A stretch of DNA of 64,000 nt. Origin: Rhineura floridana. Lineage: Eukaryota; Chordata; Lepidosauria; Squamata; Rhineuridae. The stretch lies in contig NC_084480.1 in the NCBI RefSeq assembly GCF_030035675.1, positions 130,522,738-130,586,737 on the forward strand. The letters are read 5' to 3'. The position numbers were made by a program, and so were the translations under genes. Under the pieces are notes generated by a model that did no database searches, was not told where the DNA came from, and saw only the letters and a list, made by a program, of their open reading frames with translations. Positions 34,760 through 57,020 of the stretch are shown here, in pieces. Within the stretch, counting starts at the first letter, position 1, and the number at the start of each line of letters is the position of its first letter.

Positions 34760-37600
34760 CTTGCACTACAAATTACTTATGCTATGCCCAGCTGTATCTT
34801 CATGTTAGTACAACTAGGGAATCTGAATGTCACGATACCACGGAGCATGCATGATTCACAGGTCCTGGAGGCCTCCAGCATGCTGCACCTGCTGGAGAGC
34901 GATGGGTCATGGGTGGCTCCTGAGGAATTGGGGGTTCAAAGGATATGTGGGATAGAGCTGGAAGGGCATAAAGGGTAATTGACAGTTGTGCTCTCTTCTC
35001 CACAGCTGGCTGTGAGTACCCACTGAGGCACATTGTATCCCATGGATGTGCCAGGCCACATGGCACACTATAACCCGTCATGCTGTTCCACCTGCATGGT
35101 GATCAAATGGGTATTCAGGATGCCCAGATGCAGCCCAGTGCCTCCATCACGTGGGTGGGCGGATGACCTGCTCCTCTGTGCAGGTGGAGAAAGTGGTGGT
35201 CCCCAACATGGTGCTGCAGCAGCAGTTGCCCATGGCTGTGGACATTGCACTGTGACAAGACCCAGACCTCCATGGGTCCATGCTGCCATGGAGTTCTTTG
35301 GACCCTGATGCTGCTGCCCACTCCTGTTTGCCTCCGTAGCCCCCTCCCATGTCTCCAGTTCCCCTTCCATGCCCCTGCCCATCACACATGTGGTAGCCTG
35401 TTGTCCCCAGCCAACGCTGTACCTTACCCACACAGGTCCTCACTACTGCCATGGCTTTCCACTGCTGCCCTTCACTCCCCATCCATACATGCCATAATGG
35501 ATCCCTTTCCTGGACCACTACAGTGTTTGAACCTCCCCTCGTACTCACTCCTATGCACGGGGCCCCCCCTGTGCACCCCCCATAGTGTTGAACTCCCACT
35601 TGTTTGCTGTCTGGTTCCCCCGTCTTGCCCCCCTCCTGGTTGGGGTACCTTGCCAGCAGCGTTGTGTCTGGAAGCCTATCCCAGCCCCCAAATTAGGGTT
35701 TCCCGCCTCTCTGCCCATGATCTCCCCTATATGCTCAGCTGGGGGTCTCCTTGCCCTGTGCTGAGCCTGTCTCTTGCAGTGGCCATTTGACTCCAAGTCC
35801 GGAGACTGCATTTCTCATCGTGCTGGGTACTGTGCTTTTGCAGAAGGGAATGCTGGGAGTCATGGTCCAACAATGTCTGTTGTGGTTGCTGTGGGAATGC
35901 TGCAAGGGGACCCCTAGTGGTAGGAAAGTGTATTCCCACTCTGATCTTGCCTAAAGATACACAAGATGGTTTCAACGGTTCAAGATTTGGTTTTGGTTTT
36001 TTAACGGAATACAATTTGTGGCATGCCACGGCTTCTCCGTGGAGGGTGGTGGTGGTCGGGGGTCTCTATCCCAGTGGTGCTATGTCAGAGAGCAGCATGG
36101 CCACACTGGTACGTAAGGCAGTGGATTCTTGGCCGCCAGGGGCAGCGGGAGGCACTCACAGCCTGCGAATGTGGCCAGTGGAGATGCAACCTCATCATGG
36201 TGACCACTGTGTCCCTTGCAAATGCGCCCAGGGACAGCAAGGGTGCAACTGTTGGTACCGGGAGTGAAGGTAGAGGGTGGTGGTTCCTGAGTGCTGGCAC
36301 AGCAGCCGAATGTGGATCTCTCCTTCCACCCAGGAGTGGCTCTGTGTCATCTGGCGGTTGTAAGGGCTGTGGTGGCCTGTGTGCCTTTGATCCTGCAAAG
36401 CAACAAACCCTGGGGAGAGCTAGTCGTCATGAGTGGAGCGTTCAGTGATTGACATACAAATGTTTTGCTTGTTGGAGCTGCAGCATGTCCCTGCATGCCC
36501 CATGAGCCGAGTGTCAGCAATGTGGCCTGGTACTGGGCAGGTGAGGACCAGACCAGCATCAGGAAAGTTTACCACTGCCCTTAGAGCTACATGTGAGGGG
36601 ATGCAGGTTGTCTCTGTGGTTCTGCAGCTCCCCCCGCCCCTTTCCTGGATGGACCTTCTGGGCGGGCTACATGCCAGCCATGGTTGTTCTGCAGGAATGT
36701 TTGGAGGTGTTAGTTGTTGTCTGAATGACTACTATCAGGTGCTTGTTTGAGAGTGAAGCTTAAGAGAGAGGTGTTAGTGATCCCTCCCCTGTGCTGGGAA
36801 GATGAACTTTGGTCGAAGTGTCGCCAAGTGCTCAGTGTTTGTGCTCATTCCCTGCAGCCTCTCCACTCAAAAGTTCCTGCATAAGAAGTAGTGAGGAATA
36901 GCCCACACTGCGACAGCCATCATGTGAATTGTGTTTAGTGTATGTGGGTTTTATATTTTCCCAGTGTTGTGCGTTTATTTATTTATTTATTGCACTTGTA
37001 TACCGCCCCATAGCAGAAGCTCTCTGGGCGGTTTACAGCAATCAAAAACATTAAAACAAATATACAATTTAAAACACATATTTTAAAAATAATTTAAAAC
37101 ACAATTTTAAAATTTAAAACAATATAAAAACAATTTATATTGTGCGTTGATTGGCTACAAGGCTCCACTGCCTCCTGAGCACACCCATGCCATGGTGGTG
37201 GTGGTCAAAGAGAGTTGGACCATTATTCCCAGATTGAGCCAACCCTATTGTTTCCTATAGGACATGTCTGCTTTGCGCCAGCCCTTGGCAAAGGATCCAC
37301 CCAGTTTGTGAGGGGGTGAGTTTTAAATGTGGTGAACAGATGTCCCACCACCATGCCCCTTCATCACCCCCAGCATGTTCCTTTATGGAGGGCAGTCTGC
37401 CACTGCAGATTGGCAGTGGACAAAATGTCTACTTACCTGGCTGCCCTAGGGCAGATGGATCAGTTTCTGCTAGCATGCGGAGGGGGAAATGTTCAGCAGG
37501 CGTGAGCTCCCATTCACTGGCTGGGTGGGCAGTTCCTCTATTCTAACCCCCTACGTCCCAGCAGATCTGGGGTCTGGATTGTACAGTTAGGCTCATTGGA
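34760..37600. other. GC-rich intergenic block of unknown nature
   Basis: About 2.8 kb rich in TGG/CCA and GC compared with both sides, and low in the usual repeats except for an inserted L2 tail at 36976-37139. Long open frames occur on both strands (for example 35245-35790 and 35147-35599) but none shows a recognisable domain, and their composition explains their length. It may be a decayed DNA transposon, a pseudogene, or unique regulatory sequence. I cannot choose among these. Confidence 0.35.
36967..37148 (-). mobile_element. L2-type LINE 3' tail with 9-bp target duplication
   Basis: The body at 36976-37139 reads in reverse: 'attgcacttgtataccgccc', 'gaagctctctgggcggttta', then AT-rich 3' UTR. 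The direct repeat 'ttgtgcgtt' occurs at 36967-36975 and 37140-37148. It is a very short, severely 5'-truncated insertion. Confidence 0.82.
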
Positions 37601-38560
37601 CTTAATAGGGCTTACTTCTGGCGTAGACATGCACAGGACCAAACTGTTCCTTTCACCTTCGGATCTAAGATACAATGCAAGCTAATGTACAATGGAGAAG
37701 TTATCCACAGCCCACAAAAATAAAACACACACAACTAAAACAAACCTACTTGCTCTGTTCTTTAATGCCATTATGCCTCTGCCCCTACTGATCACACAGA
37801 AGTCAGAATTCCTTATTTTCAGTGACTGGAGTGGCAATTTTAAAAAATGCCGTCTCATCATTGAAGTTCATAAAGAAAAATCAGATGTCTACAGTATGCA
37901 GTTAAAAAATAAAGGGTCTTCTATTTTTTTGCCCATGTTTACTACCTGACAAGCAATAATCCCCCTCTGCTGAAATTCCGCTGTTTGAAATTAATAGATG
38001 GTATCAGATATCAGAAACAATTTATCCACATGCAACTTGCTATATTTTCAGTGCTACAGAGAATGGAAAGATAGGCAGTAATTCCCCCCTCCCCCAAAAG
38101 AATTTGTCAGGATGTTTTATAATATAGTCAGTTGTGAAAAATGCCGATTGAGCAGCAAACAATCATTTTGGGCATGGTCCTCCAAATACTGTCCATTTGA
38201 AAAAGGGTCTTCTACTCATCTTTCAACTTTTTTAACAGTGGCCTTCCCCCCCCCCATCTCTGCCATTTCAAGCCACCCCGTCATGGTCTTCCACTACAGT
38301 ATCCTTCACCAAATGGCTAAATGACTGATTCCACTATGCAAAGATGTTTTGTAATCCGGTTAGTGTCCTCTATTTGGCTTCACCATTTTTGCACATCAAT
38401 CCTCCTTATCGTCACCCATACACTTCAACATTTCACAGATGACAGGCTTTGTAGAATGTAATTGGTATATGATTCTTGTACTAAGGATCACTTTCCAAAT
38501 CATGCTCTTAACCTCTCGCTACTACAGTACTGGAGGCTCTGCCTTCTATATACCAGGGGT
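37601..38560. other. Intergenic stretch without recognised features
   Basis: AT-rich sequence. A fragment near 37571-37650 ('gggcttacttctggcgtaga') belongs to a short dispersed reptile repeat also hinted at near 16.2, 30.4, 49.5 and 61.2 kb. Nothing else seen. Confidence 0.5.
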
Positions 38561-38569
38561 AAAGTTGTC

Positions 38570-38965
38570 CAGAGGCATGGCTAATAGCACAGTGGGGAGG
38601 AGAGCCTGGCTGGGAGTCCAGAGTCTGTGAGAGCAAATCCCCACTCGTGTCTCCTGGGTGTCAAGGGCCAGCTAAAGATCACCCCCACAGTGAGTAGCTC
38701 AGGGGTTACGTGCCCTGCCACCTGTGCAGCTGTGAGCAAGCTGCATAGTCCCAAGGAGCCCAGTTGCCCCCCAGCTGGCAGTTGCGGATAAGGAAGGGGC
38801 TGGCTTGTGCAGCTGTGGCAAGCTGAGCAGGCCCTCGCCAGCTGGGGAGGACTAGCTCAGAGGCAGGCAATGGTAAACCCGCTCTGAATACCACTTACCA
38901 TGAAAACCCTGTTCATAGGGTAGCCATAAGTCGGGATCGATTTGAAGGCAGTCCATTTCCATAGT
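38570..38965 (+). mobile_element. tRNA-derived SINE, composite or expanded copy
   Basis: The 3' end 'accatgaaaaccctgttcat', then 'agggtagccataagtcggga' and 'ggcagtccatttccat', is the same 3' module as the SINE at 1597-1782, here in plus orientation. The upstream part is longer and different ('cagtggggaggagagcctgg'). A 14-base G run follows near 38979. Confidence 0.7.
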
Positions 38966-39549
38966 TGTCCAGGGTCGCGGGGGGGGGGGGGGAGCAGGGT
39001 CTCAGCAGGGTCCCTATGTCTCCAGAATTCTAACAGCCAATGAGCATGAAAGGGAGTTTGTTAGCCACTGAGAAGAGTCTACTAACATGCTTCCTTGTCA
39101 TTTCCTGTGGATTGGAGCCAATCAGACTGAAAGGTGAGTCAGCCAGTCTTTTCAGTAGCTATCGCTCTCCCTTTTCATGCTGATTGGTTCCTAGGGTCAT
39201 CTGTTGTTGTGGGAGAAGGCATTATCATGAAGGGACCCCACACTTCTGAACTTGCCACTACATTACTGCTGAATACTGTAACCGTTCACACTGGAATAGT
39301 CTGTCTTCCCCTGGCTTCCATAACTACCTACTGTCAACTCAGATACAATGGTGGAGATAAAGGGAGCAAACATTTGGGCAAGAGTCGTCAAGCGATCATA
39401 CCGAACGTGTGAAGCAGCCCAAATTGATCCGGAGAACAATCCGCAGAATTATTATAGATTAATTAGTTAGGAGTAACTCTAAGCCAACTCCCCCTCCCCC
39501 CCGGCACTGCACACTGAAACCTATTAAGAAGTGAGATAGCGGCAGCCAC

Positions 39550-50193
<10,644 letters not shown>

Positions 50194-50354
50194 CACTTGC
50201 TGTAACTAGTACAGTTCAGTGATCATTGGCAAGAAAATTCATACCTAAAGCATTAAGAGTTTAACTGCTGCGTCTCAGCAGTGTTCTAAAACTCAGGAAG
50301 TACTCAATCAGGCAGAAAACTAGTAACATTTTGTGATTTTTTTATATATAAAAC

Positions 50355-50360
50355 AATAAA
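50355..50360 (+). terminator. DNAJC25: DNAJC25 polyadenylation signal
   Basis: AATAAA in 'aaacaataaaagcaaatc', 162 bases after the stop codon. A T-rich/GT-rich stretch ('ggtctttatttttttatttt', 'gttccactgttgacctgg') follows within 40 bases, as expected for a cleavage site near 50375. Confidence 0.75.
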
Positions 50361-50379
50361 AGCAAATCTGTTAATTGGT

Positions 50380-51350
50380 CTTTATTTTTTTATTTTGTTC
50401 CACTGTTGACCTGGTATTGAATTAAAAATAAGTCTGACATGGATCTCCTTTTATAGCCTTCATGTAAGTGTAGTAATGTAACAAACATGTAGGTAAATCT
50501 TGGACGACTTGTCTTTCAAGTTGTCTTTCAAGCTCCAAAGTCCAAAGCTGGTCATGAGGTTTCAGTCTTTTTCTTGTAAAATAATAGGAAGTTGAAGGAT
50601 TGAAGCCTTATGACAGGTTCCCATGTTTGCCAGCCTGCGGTGGCAAATATGAATTTTCAGTGCTGACATAGCAGTAGAAATGCTATTTTTGGCAGATCTC
50701 CCTAGCATTGTAGTAATCAAAATTGCCAGCTGGTTAATCTTTTTCAGCCCAAGGGTTGTACTCATGGTTTACATGTGTATTCACATAGAGAACATCACAC
50801 ATGCAGATATATAACGTGCACACATGCCCTCATGCATGCAATGCAGACATAAAATATCAGCATTTACAGCCCTCCCCCTTATAGCATTGAGGTGAGAGGT
50901 TGGCTGCAAACACTACCTTCTATTCTGGCTGCCTCCTTGATAGGATCCCTAAAAGGCAGTCAGGATCTTTCATCTCCCATTATTAGTAAGGATTACACCG
51001 CTAAGATCTGAGATAATTCCTTCTCACTATTTAAGAGTATAGGGCAGCGTTTCTACCCACTCTAGTGCTGGAGTGGGGAGAAATGCTTTTTACCCTTCAA
51101 GAGCAGACAGCTTTCTCTCTGATCTCACCACTGTGGTGCTTAGTGATGAGAGCAGGAGGTAGTGCTCTGCCTGCTCTTTAGAGACAGCTCTTTAAAGAGC
51201 TTTATCCCCTCTTCAGATCATATGGTTTAGATGGTCTCCAAAGCCTCAGCTGGAGGAATACTCCCCAGGAGCTGGTTTGGATGTCATATCAAGCACCAAC
51301 TGGAAGGTTTCTGGAGCAATTCCCTCAGTCTTGTTGCCGAGTTGTTTTGA
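50380..51350. other. Intergenic DNA downstream of DNAJC25
   Basis: No repeat or gene recognised with confidence. The short open frames lack support. Confidence 0.5.
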
Positions 51351-51359
51351 GCAGGGCAG

Positions 51360-51640
51360 TATCATGAAAATCTGGGCTTGTGGTTTGCCTCCAAGCAAAC
51401 CATAAGGTATAAACCCAAGAAGAAACCTTTGTTACAGGTTGTCTGGAATGAGACAAAACACAACCACAGATCTGGATGCTAAGCCACACCATGATTTAAC
51501 TCACAGAGTGGGACTGGAGGAGCAAAGCAACTGTAATCTCTCCAGAAGCCTGCACATTTGCCCTAAGCCATTGTGTGACTTGGTGTTATGCATGTACCAG
51601 CTCACTGGAGGATCCATCACTCATACTGCGCAGATTCCTC
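51360..51640. repeat. Dispersed repeat related to the 29.5 kb copy
   Basis: 'gcttgtggtttgcctccaag' then 'caaaccataaggtataaacc' and 'gggactggaggagcaaagca' echo the copy at 29490-29835 ('ggactggaagaggagcaaag'). Confidence 0.4.
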
Positions 51641-51957
51641 AGCATAAGAGTAGCCTAGGTAAATTCACACTTTACCTATTGCAGCTTCCCCTGTTTAATG
51701 TTTACATGTATTGAAAAGGCTCTATTTGTGACAGCTAAAGCATGAAGGATGTTTCAGATGGCCTGTATAATTTGATGGTTGTAGTAATTCACATGAAAAG
51801 TGGCAATCTGCTTTCAAAAGTTGTAGGCTGAGAAGATGAATAAGAGGAAATTTGGAAAATGGAACAGTTTTGCTAGCGGGACCTGAAACAAAATGTCATG
51901 TATCCTCACCTCCCAACACAAGTGCTCCTCTTCATGGCCAGCCAGCCAGCTAGTCAT

Positions 51958-52620
51958 TCTATTATTTATTCTATTTCCATCTTGCCCTTCCTCCCAAAGA
52001 AGCCCAGGGCATTCAACAACATAGCAGCAAAACAGTACAATTAAACATAGGTAAAAACATTTTAAAATGTTAACATTCTAGGCATCTTAAAACTAGCATA
52101 TCTTCACAGCTAATAATTTCAGGGTTGCCAGGATCAATGTATTTCAGCCACCAAATGCTTGGCTAAACAGGATTTTTTTTTACATTTCTCCTGGATGTTA
52201 ATAATCAGGGAAACAGACCGACTTTACTAGGGAGGGCACTCCACAAACAGGCTACTACCACCAAGAAGGCCAAGTCACCTGTCAGTAACAACTGGGAAGC
52301 ACCCAGCAGTGGCTTCACCAGTAGGCCTTCCTGTTGATCATAGGTTCAGAGATGGTTGATATTGGAGAAGGCAATGCTTTAAGTACTCGAGTCCCAAGCT
52401 GTTCACGGCTTTGTACACTAGTTCTCACACTTTGAATTGTGCCTGGTAGCTCACAAGCAGCCAGTGCAGCACTTTCAGAACTAATGACGCATGGCCTCAT
52501 CAGGCAGTCGCACTCGTCAACCTAACAGCAACATTCTGCATTAACTGCAGCTTCCTAAGCATCTTCAATGGCAGCCTCATGTAGGGGGGAGGTCATTAGA
52601 GCATAGACACTGAGGCCAGG
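51958..52620 (-). mobile_element. L2-type LINE 3' region
   Basis: Reverse orientation: tail 'tttccatcttgcccttcctc', 3' UTR, then 'gggagggcactccacaaaca', 'cacactttgaattgtgcctg' and 'cattaactgcagcttcctaa'. An old copy with coding remnants only. Confidence 0.7.
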
Positions 52621-52689
52621 CTATTTTCTATGCATGCACACCGGCAAATGTACTAAGATACTATAAAGTAAAAAGCTTCCTTTGCTGAG

Positions 52690-53210
52690 CTTCCCTTCTT
52701 GGTTGACATATGAAGACTAGGATACCTGAAAGACCATCTTACCCCTTATATACCCAGCCAATCACTGCGCTCTGCAGGTGAGGGCCTCCTGCAGATACCA
52801 TCTTATCAGGAGGTTTGTTCTGCACAATATAGGAAATGGACCTTTAGTGTAGCAGCACATACCCTGTGGAATTCCCTCCCTTTGAATATTAGGCAGGCGC
52901 AATCTCTGCTATCTTTTCGGCGCCTTTTGAAGACTTTCCTCTTCCAACAAGCCTTTTAAGTTGAGACCTATCCCAGTCCGCGTCTGTTAGAATTGCTTTT
53001 AATATGTCTTTTAATATCTTTAACCCTTTTTTAAAAGACATTTTAAAGTTTTTTTAAAATGTTTTTAACATTTTGTTTTAATGTATTTTAAGGTCTTTTT
53101 ATGATGTTTTAAAGTGTTTTTAGTGTTTCTGTTTGCCGCCCTGGGCTCCTGCTGGAAGGAAGGGCGGGGTATAAATAAAATAATAAAATAAATAAATAAA
53201 ATAAAGGGGA
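52690..53210 (+). mobile_element. L2-type LINE 3' region
   Basis: Plus orientation: 'accctgtggaattccctccc' and 'cttttgaagactttcctctt' (C-terminal coding remnants). The tail is 'tttgccgccctgggctcctg', 'ctggaaggaagggcggggta', then (AAAT)n. Confidence 0.75.
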
Positions 53211-53399
53211 GGGTGTTAGCTACTGAAAAGAATCTTCTCAGTGGCTGACTCACCTGCTTTCACTCTGACTGGCCCCAAACAGCAAGAAAGGTCACTGAAG
53301 ACATAGGGACCCTACCCCACCCAAATAAGGGATCTAAGACCCCCTGCGACTCTGGACCACTACACTCCTGCTCCTAGCCATCAAGGCTTTCTGTGACAA

Positions 53400-53960
53400 A
53401 GCTGGATCCAGGAGTATCCCAGGCTGAACACCTGCTACTTCAAAAGGAATGCAACTCCATCCAGGGCAAGCAATTGGCCCATTTCTTGGACCTAGAACTA
53501 CTTAGCCACACGGGCTCTGTTTTGTCAGGATTCAAGCTCAGTTCATTTTCCCTTGTCAAGCTCACCACTGCATCCAGGCACTGGTGCAGGACCTGCAAGG
53601 CCTCTCCTGATTCAAGTGTTATGGAAAAACAATGTGAATGTCTGATGGCACCCTGCCCCAAATCTCCTACTGACTGCTCCCCATGTGCTTCATATAGATG
53701 TTAATTAACACTGTGGATGAAACAGTGCCTTGAGGCACTCCATAGCATAACTACCAGGCGACCGATAAGCACTCTTCCAACGCCATTCTCTGGCCTTGAC
53801 CAAGTAGGTAGGACCAGAACCAGTGTAACACAGTGCCCCAATACCCATCCCACAAAGCCAGCCCAGAAGGATACCATGATCAATGGTATCAAAACCTACT
53901 GAGAGACTGAGAAGCAGGGTCAAGGCTGCACCCCCACTTACCTTAAACAACTTCTTTGTG
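53400..53960 (-). mobile_element. L2-type LINE reverse-transcriptase fragment
   Basis: Minus-strand frames encode NELSLNPDKTEPVWL (53440-53661) and FDTIDHGILLGWLCGMGIGA (53705-53950). These are two segments of the L2-type reverse transcriptase with frameshifts between them. It may belong to the same inserted element as the flanking fragments. Confidence 0.75.
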
Positions 53961-54004
53961 ATGTAGTCCTGTACATGTCTTCTCTTAAGTAAGTCTCATA
54001 TTAG

Positions 54005-54242
54005 ACAGCCAGTGTCATGTAATGGTAAGAGTGTTGGGCTATGACCTGAAAGAACAGTTTGAATCCCCCTCACTCAGCCATGAAGCTTATTGGGTGATCT
54101 TGGGCCACTCACTCTCTCTCAGCTGAACCTCCCACACAGGGTTGTTGTGAGGAAAAAATAGGAAGAGAATCATGTTTGCACACCACCTTGACCTCCTTGG
54201 AAGAAAGGTGGGATATAAATGTAATAAATAAATAAATAAAAT
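54005..54242 (+). mobile_element. tRNA-derived SINE with L2-like tail
   Basis: The head 'gccagtgtcatgtaatggta' and the region 'gtttgaatccccctcactca' correspond to the SINE at 1597. The 3' end 'gaaaggtgggatataaatgt' plus (AAAT)n matches L2-type tails, so this subfamily probably borrowed an L2 end. Confidence 0.75.
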
Positions 54243-54689
54243 TGTGTTCAAAGGAACTTATGCCCTGGTGAGTATACCATTGCAACCTCAATGGGATTTG
54301 GCTTTCATGCGTACTGTATTGCTGGGTCAGATGTGACCCGCCTTCCCTCTGCACATTTTTTTCTGCGGGGGAAGCAAAATAAAACACTGAAAGGGGGGGA
54401 AGCAACTTAGCTACGTACAGAGAGAGACAGACAGACAGACAAATATGAAAAGAATCGTGCCTGTACATTTTCCCTCCTATCTCAGGTACTACAAATGCTA
54501 GAAATTTAACTTAAAAAATGGAATCTGGACATTATGGTTGGGGGGACTGCCTCACTGGGGACCTCCCCGGACGCCCACGTCCCTTGCCTCAGGCATGTAC
54601 TTCTCCCCACATCTTTCAGGTATCTCTAGGTTTAAAGCGGCTATAATTCGAAATTTCTCCCCAGAGTCTTCCGGATGAAGAAATGCGGT

Positions 54690-55130
54690 TGAGTTTTTAG
54701 GAGGCCCGGGAATCACTTTGGGGCTCAGGCTGCTGGTTGCCGGGTTTCCTTCAGGCTCATCCTGGGCGGGCCTGTACATTTGGAGACGGCCTCGCGGGTG
54801 TCGTTCTGGACCCCCAGGCGCTCTTCGCCGCTGCCAACCGGTCGCTTTGCTTCTCGGTCGGCCAGAGAGGCGCAGAGCCGGCTGGAAAGAGGGGAGGGAG
54901 CTAAGGGCGCTGCTGCCTCCTCCCCTTTCGCGCTCATCTCTTGCGTCGCGAGGCGAGCTTCGCCCGGGGCTCGCGCTGGAGGTCCGGTGTCGCGCGCTCC
55001 AGAGCCCCGAGGTCGGCCAGCCGCCAGCATGTCTTCCAACTGCAGCCTCAGCACCATGCAGCGCCTGGTGGAGCAGCTGAAGCTGGAGGCGGGCATGGAA
55101 AGGATCCGGGTAAGCCAGCCAGGCAGCCAA
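54690..55130 (+). promoter_or_regulatory. GNG10: GNG10 CpG island, promoter and 5' UTR
   Basis: CpG-rich from about 54.75 kb through exon 1, with several GC-rich motifs and no TATA box. Long open frames on both strands here are a by-product of GC richness. No transcription start can be set from sequence. Confidence 0.6.
55029..55109 (+). CDS. GNG10: GNG10 coding exon 1 (G-protein gamma-10), gene continues beyond the window
   Basis: 27 codons: [20 protein letters not shown] then AGMERIR, ending in phase 0 before GTAAGC. Human gamma-10 starts [20 protein letters not shown] as I recall it. The gamma subunit forms an obligate dimer with G-beta and is prenylated at a C-terminal CaaX box. The remaining part, about 41 residues with AAELQQYCMQNACKD and CALL, was looked for to 64000 and not found. 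It probably lies right of the window, consistent with a long first intron. The ATG is in an adequate context (cagcATGt). Confidence 0.93.
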
Positions 55131-55514
55131 GCTCGGGTTGCCACGCTTCAAAGGGCGGGAGGGCCAGCAAGAAAACTCCGGGGAGGTGAACATGGTTCGG
55201 TTGCTGCTCGCAGTTAGGAGAGAGGAAGAAAGATCGGCCGCCTTTTCCCTTTGTTGCCCCCAGCTGGGCGGCATCCCAAGGCTTCCTTTGTCTTTGTATA
55301 GCCGGGAAGGCTTCCCTTAAGAATCCCTTTTCTTGTCTTTTTGTTTTTCGTAGCTGAGCCTATGAGAGGAGGGGACTCGCTGGACGCAAATTAGGGTCTT
55401 CTCTAGAGACTTTATCCTTTTCCAGGAATCTGGATTGCCGCGAGAGATTCTCTTGGCCTGTATCAAAACGCACAAGAAAAGCTGTTTGCTTTTTCAGCGG
55501 TCGGCAATAGGCCG

Positions 55515-55835
55515 TTGCTGGCTCGCTGGCAACCCGGAGAAAGGGGCCGGAGAGGGTCTCTTCTTACAAAAGTGGGGCTTTATTTGACGATCTTGGCTAT
55601 ATTTGTGTATAATAATACAGTACGAGGCCCCTGGGCTTGGTTGAAGGCGGTTACTGCTAAGGGTAACTTGGTTTTTTTAAATTTATTAATAAAAGCTTTA
55701 TATTTTCCTCTTTTGCGCCTAGTTTTTGATATGGGGGAAATAACTTTGTTAGATCTCTTAATACGAATTGCCGAATGGATTGCTGAATGTGGGTACAACG
55801 CTGACGTTCATTGGCATTTGGGTGTTGTTCACTGA
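55515..55835 (+). other. Small open frame of unknown origin in GNG10 intron 1
   Basis: 106 codons with two hydrophobic stretches (KVGLYLTILAIFVYNN and NLLIKALYFPLLRLVF) and a polar end, AEWIAECGYNADVHWHLGVV. No domain is recognised. About 190 bases on, 'gctttgagcacaaaatattt' then 'gtgggaaatgctgcgtataa' resembles a LINE-type 3' tail. The frame is thus more likely part of a repeat of unknown family than a host gene. Confidence 0.35.
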
Positions 55836-56379
55836 CCTACTGGTATGCCTTATACTCATTTAAACTTTTGGTATGTTATAAATAAGCTGTTAATTGGCCA
55901 ACCGCCAATCAGCATTATATTGTAGTGTATTATAATTTGTTTTTGAAAAAAATGGACATTGTATTTAAATTATGTATTCTGTGAAATGCTTTGAGCACAA
56001 AATATTTGTGGGAAATGCTGCGTATAAAAGAGCTGACTATGGCTGTAGTCCCCTTTTGTTTTAGGTAACCCTTACCTAGGTAATGTGTGACTGCTGCCTT
56101 TTCTAGATTGGAGCAGGCTGTGGACAGGACAAAGACTATATCATGAAGTCTGTATTGTTTAAGGTGGTTCAGGATTTTTCTTTTCTGACAGCAGCTGAGC
56201 TTAAGCTCTCTCACCCTGTTTTGGCCGCCTCTCTGGATCCACCTTTTGAAATACCCCTTTGTTCCCAAGGATGAGCCCTTTAGACAGGAGGAACAAGTTA
56301 CAGCGCTCCTAATTTGTGATCATGGAAGAGGCTCACAATGTTTGTCAACAGGAATGGCCTTTGTGTAAAATCATGAGAT

Positions 56380-56525
56380 CATAGGAAGGTGCCTTGTACA
56401 AAGTCAGGCCACTGATCCATCTAGCTCAGTATTGTCCACAGTATTACCCACAGCTCAGTATTGACTGGGAGCGGCATTCCAGGGTTTCAGACATGGGGAG
56501 TAGAATTGATTCCAGGTGACCACAC
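56380..56525 (-). mobile_element. tRNA-derived SINE (reverse)
   Basis: Reverse complement of the 25705 family: 'actgatccatctagctcagt', 'gggagcggcattccagggtt'. The tail 'cataggaaggtgccttgtac' lies at the left. Confidence 0.75.
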
Positions 56526-56860
56526 AGGCAATCTTTAAAAACTAGAAGAGTTAGTTCATTTTTTTTAAAAAAGGGTTGGGGGAGGAGATATTGATGTACA
56601 AATATAGAGGGATTAGGGTTTTTTGCAGTGGGGGCAGCGAGTTACTTTTGTATACTTGCAAGCTTTAAGTGCTTTCACTGTACCTAAAGAAAGATAATGG
56701 ATTTAAATAATGCTTGATTGTACAGCTCCACTTCTTCCTCTTAACTAAATCCCTTATTTTATGGTGCTTTTTAAAGTCTTTTTAAGATGTGTTGCTACCT
56801 GCTGTACAAGTGCGCCAGATGTAAACATCCCTCCTAAGATCCTAAGGACAAGAGCGTAGG

Positions 56861-57020
56861 GAAGGGCTGTAGGTTGGTGGCAGAGGATCTGCTCTGCATG
56901 CAGAAGGTCCCAGCAGAATGTCTCTTGTCTGAAATGCCAGAGAGCCACTGCCAGTCAGTGTGGACAACACTGAGCTACATGGACCAATAGTCTCTCTCAG
57001 TATAAGGCTCCTATGTAACA
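56861..57020 (+). mobile_element. tRNA-derived SINE
   Basis: 'gatctgctctgcatgcagaa', 'ccagtcagtgtggacaacac' and 'gagctacatggaccaatagt', then 'cagtataaggctcctatgta'. Same family as 25705; the A-box is decayed. Confidence 0.8.

Noticed and set aside
34784-34978. Peptide MHDSQVLEASS, faintly like a Harbinger nuclease segment
   Set aside because: Only about ten residues are suggestive and no neighbouring catalytic motif was found.
35245-35790. 181-codon open frame in the GC-rich intergenic block
   Set aside because: Overlapping long frames exist on both strands, no motif is recognised, and composition alone explains the length.
54552-55274. 240-codon minus-strand open frame over GNG10 exon 1
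   Set aside because: GC-rich antisense shadow of the CpG island; Ser/Arg/Pro-rich with no recognisable domain.
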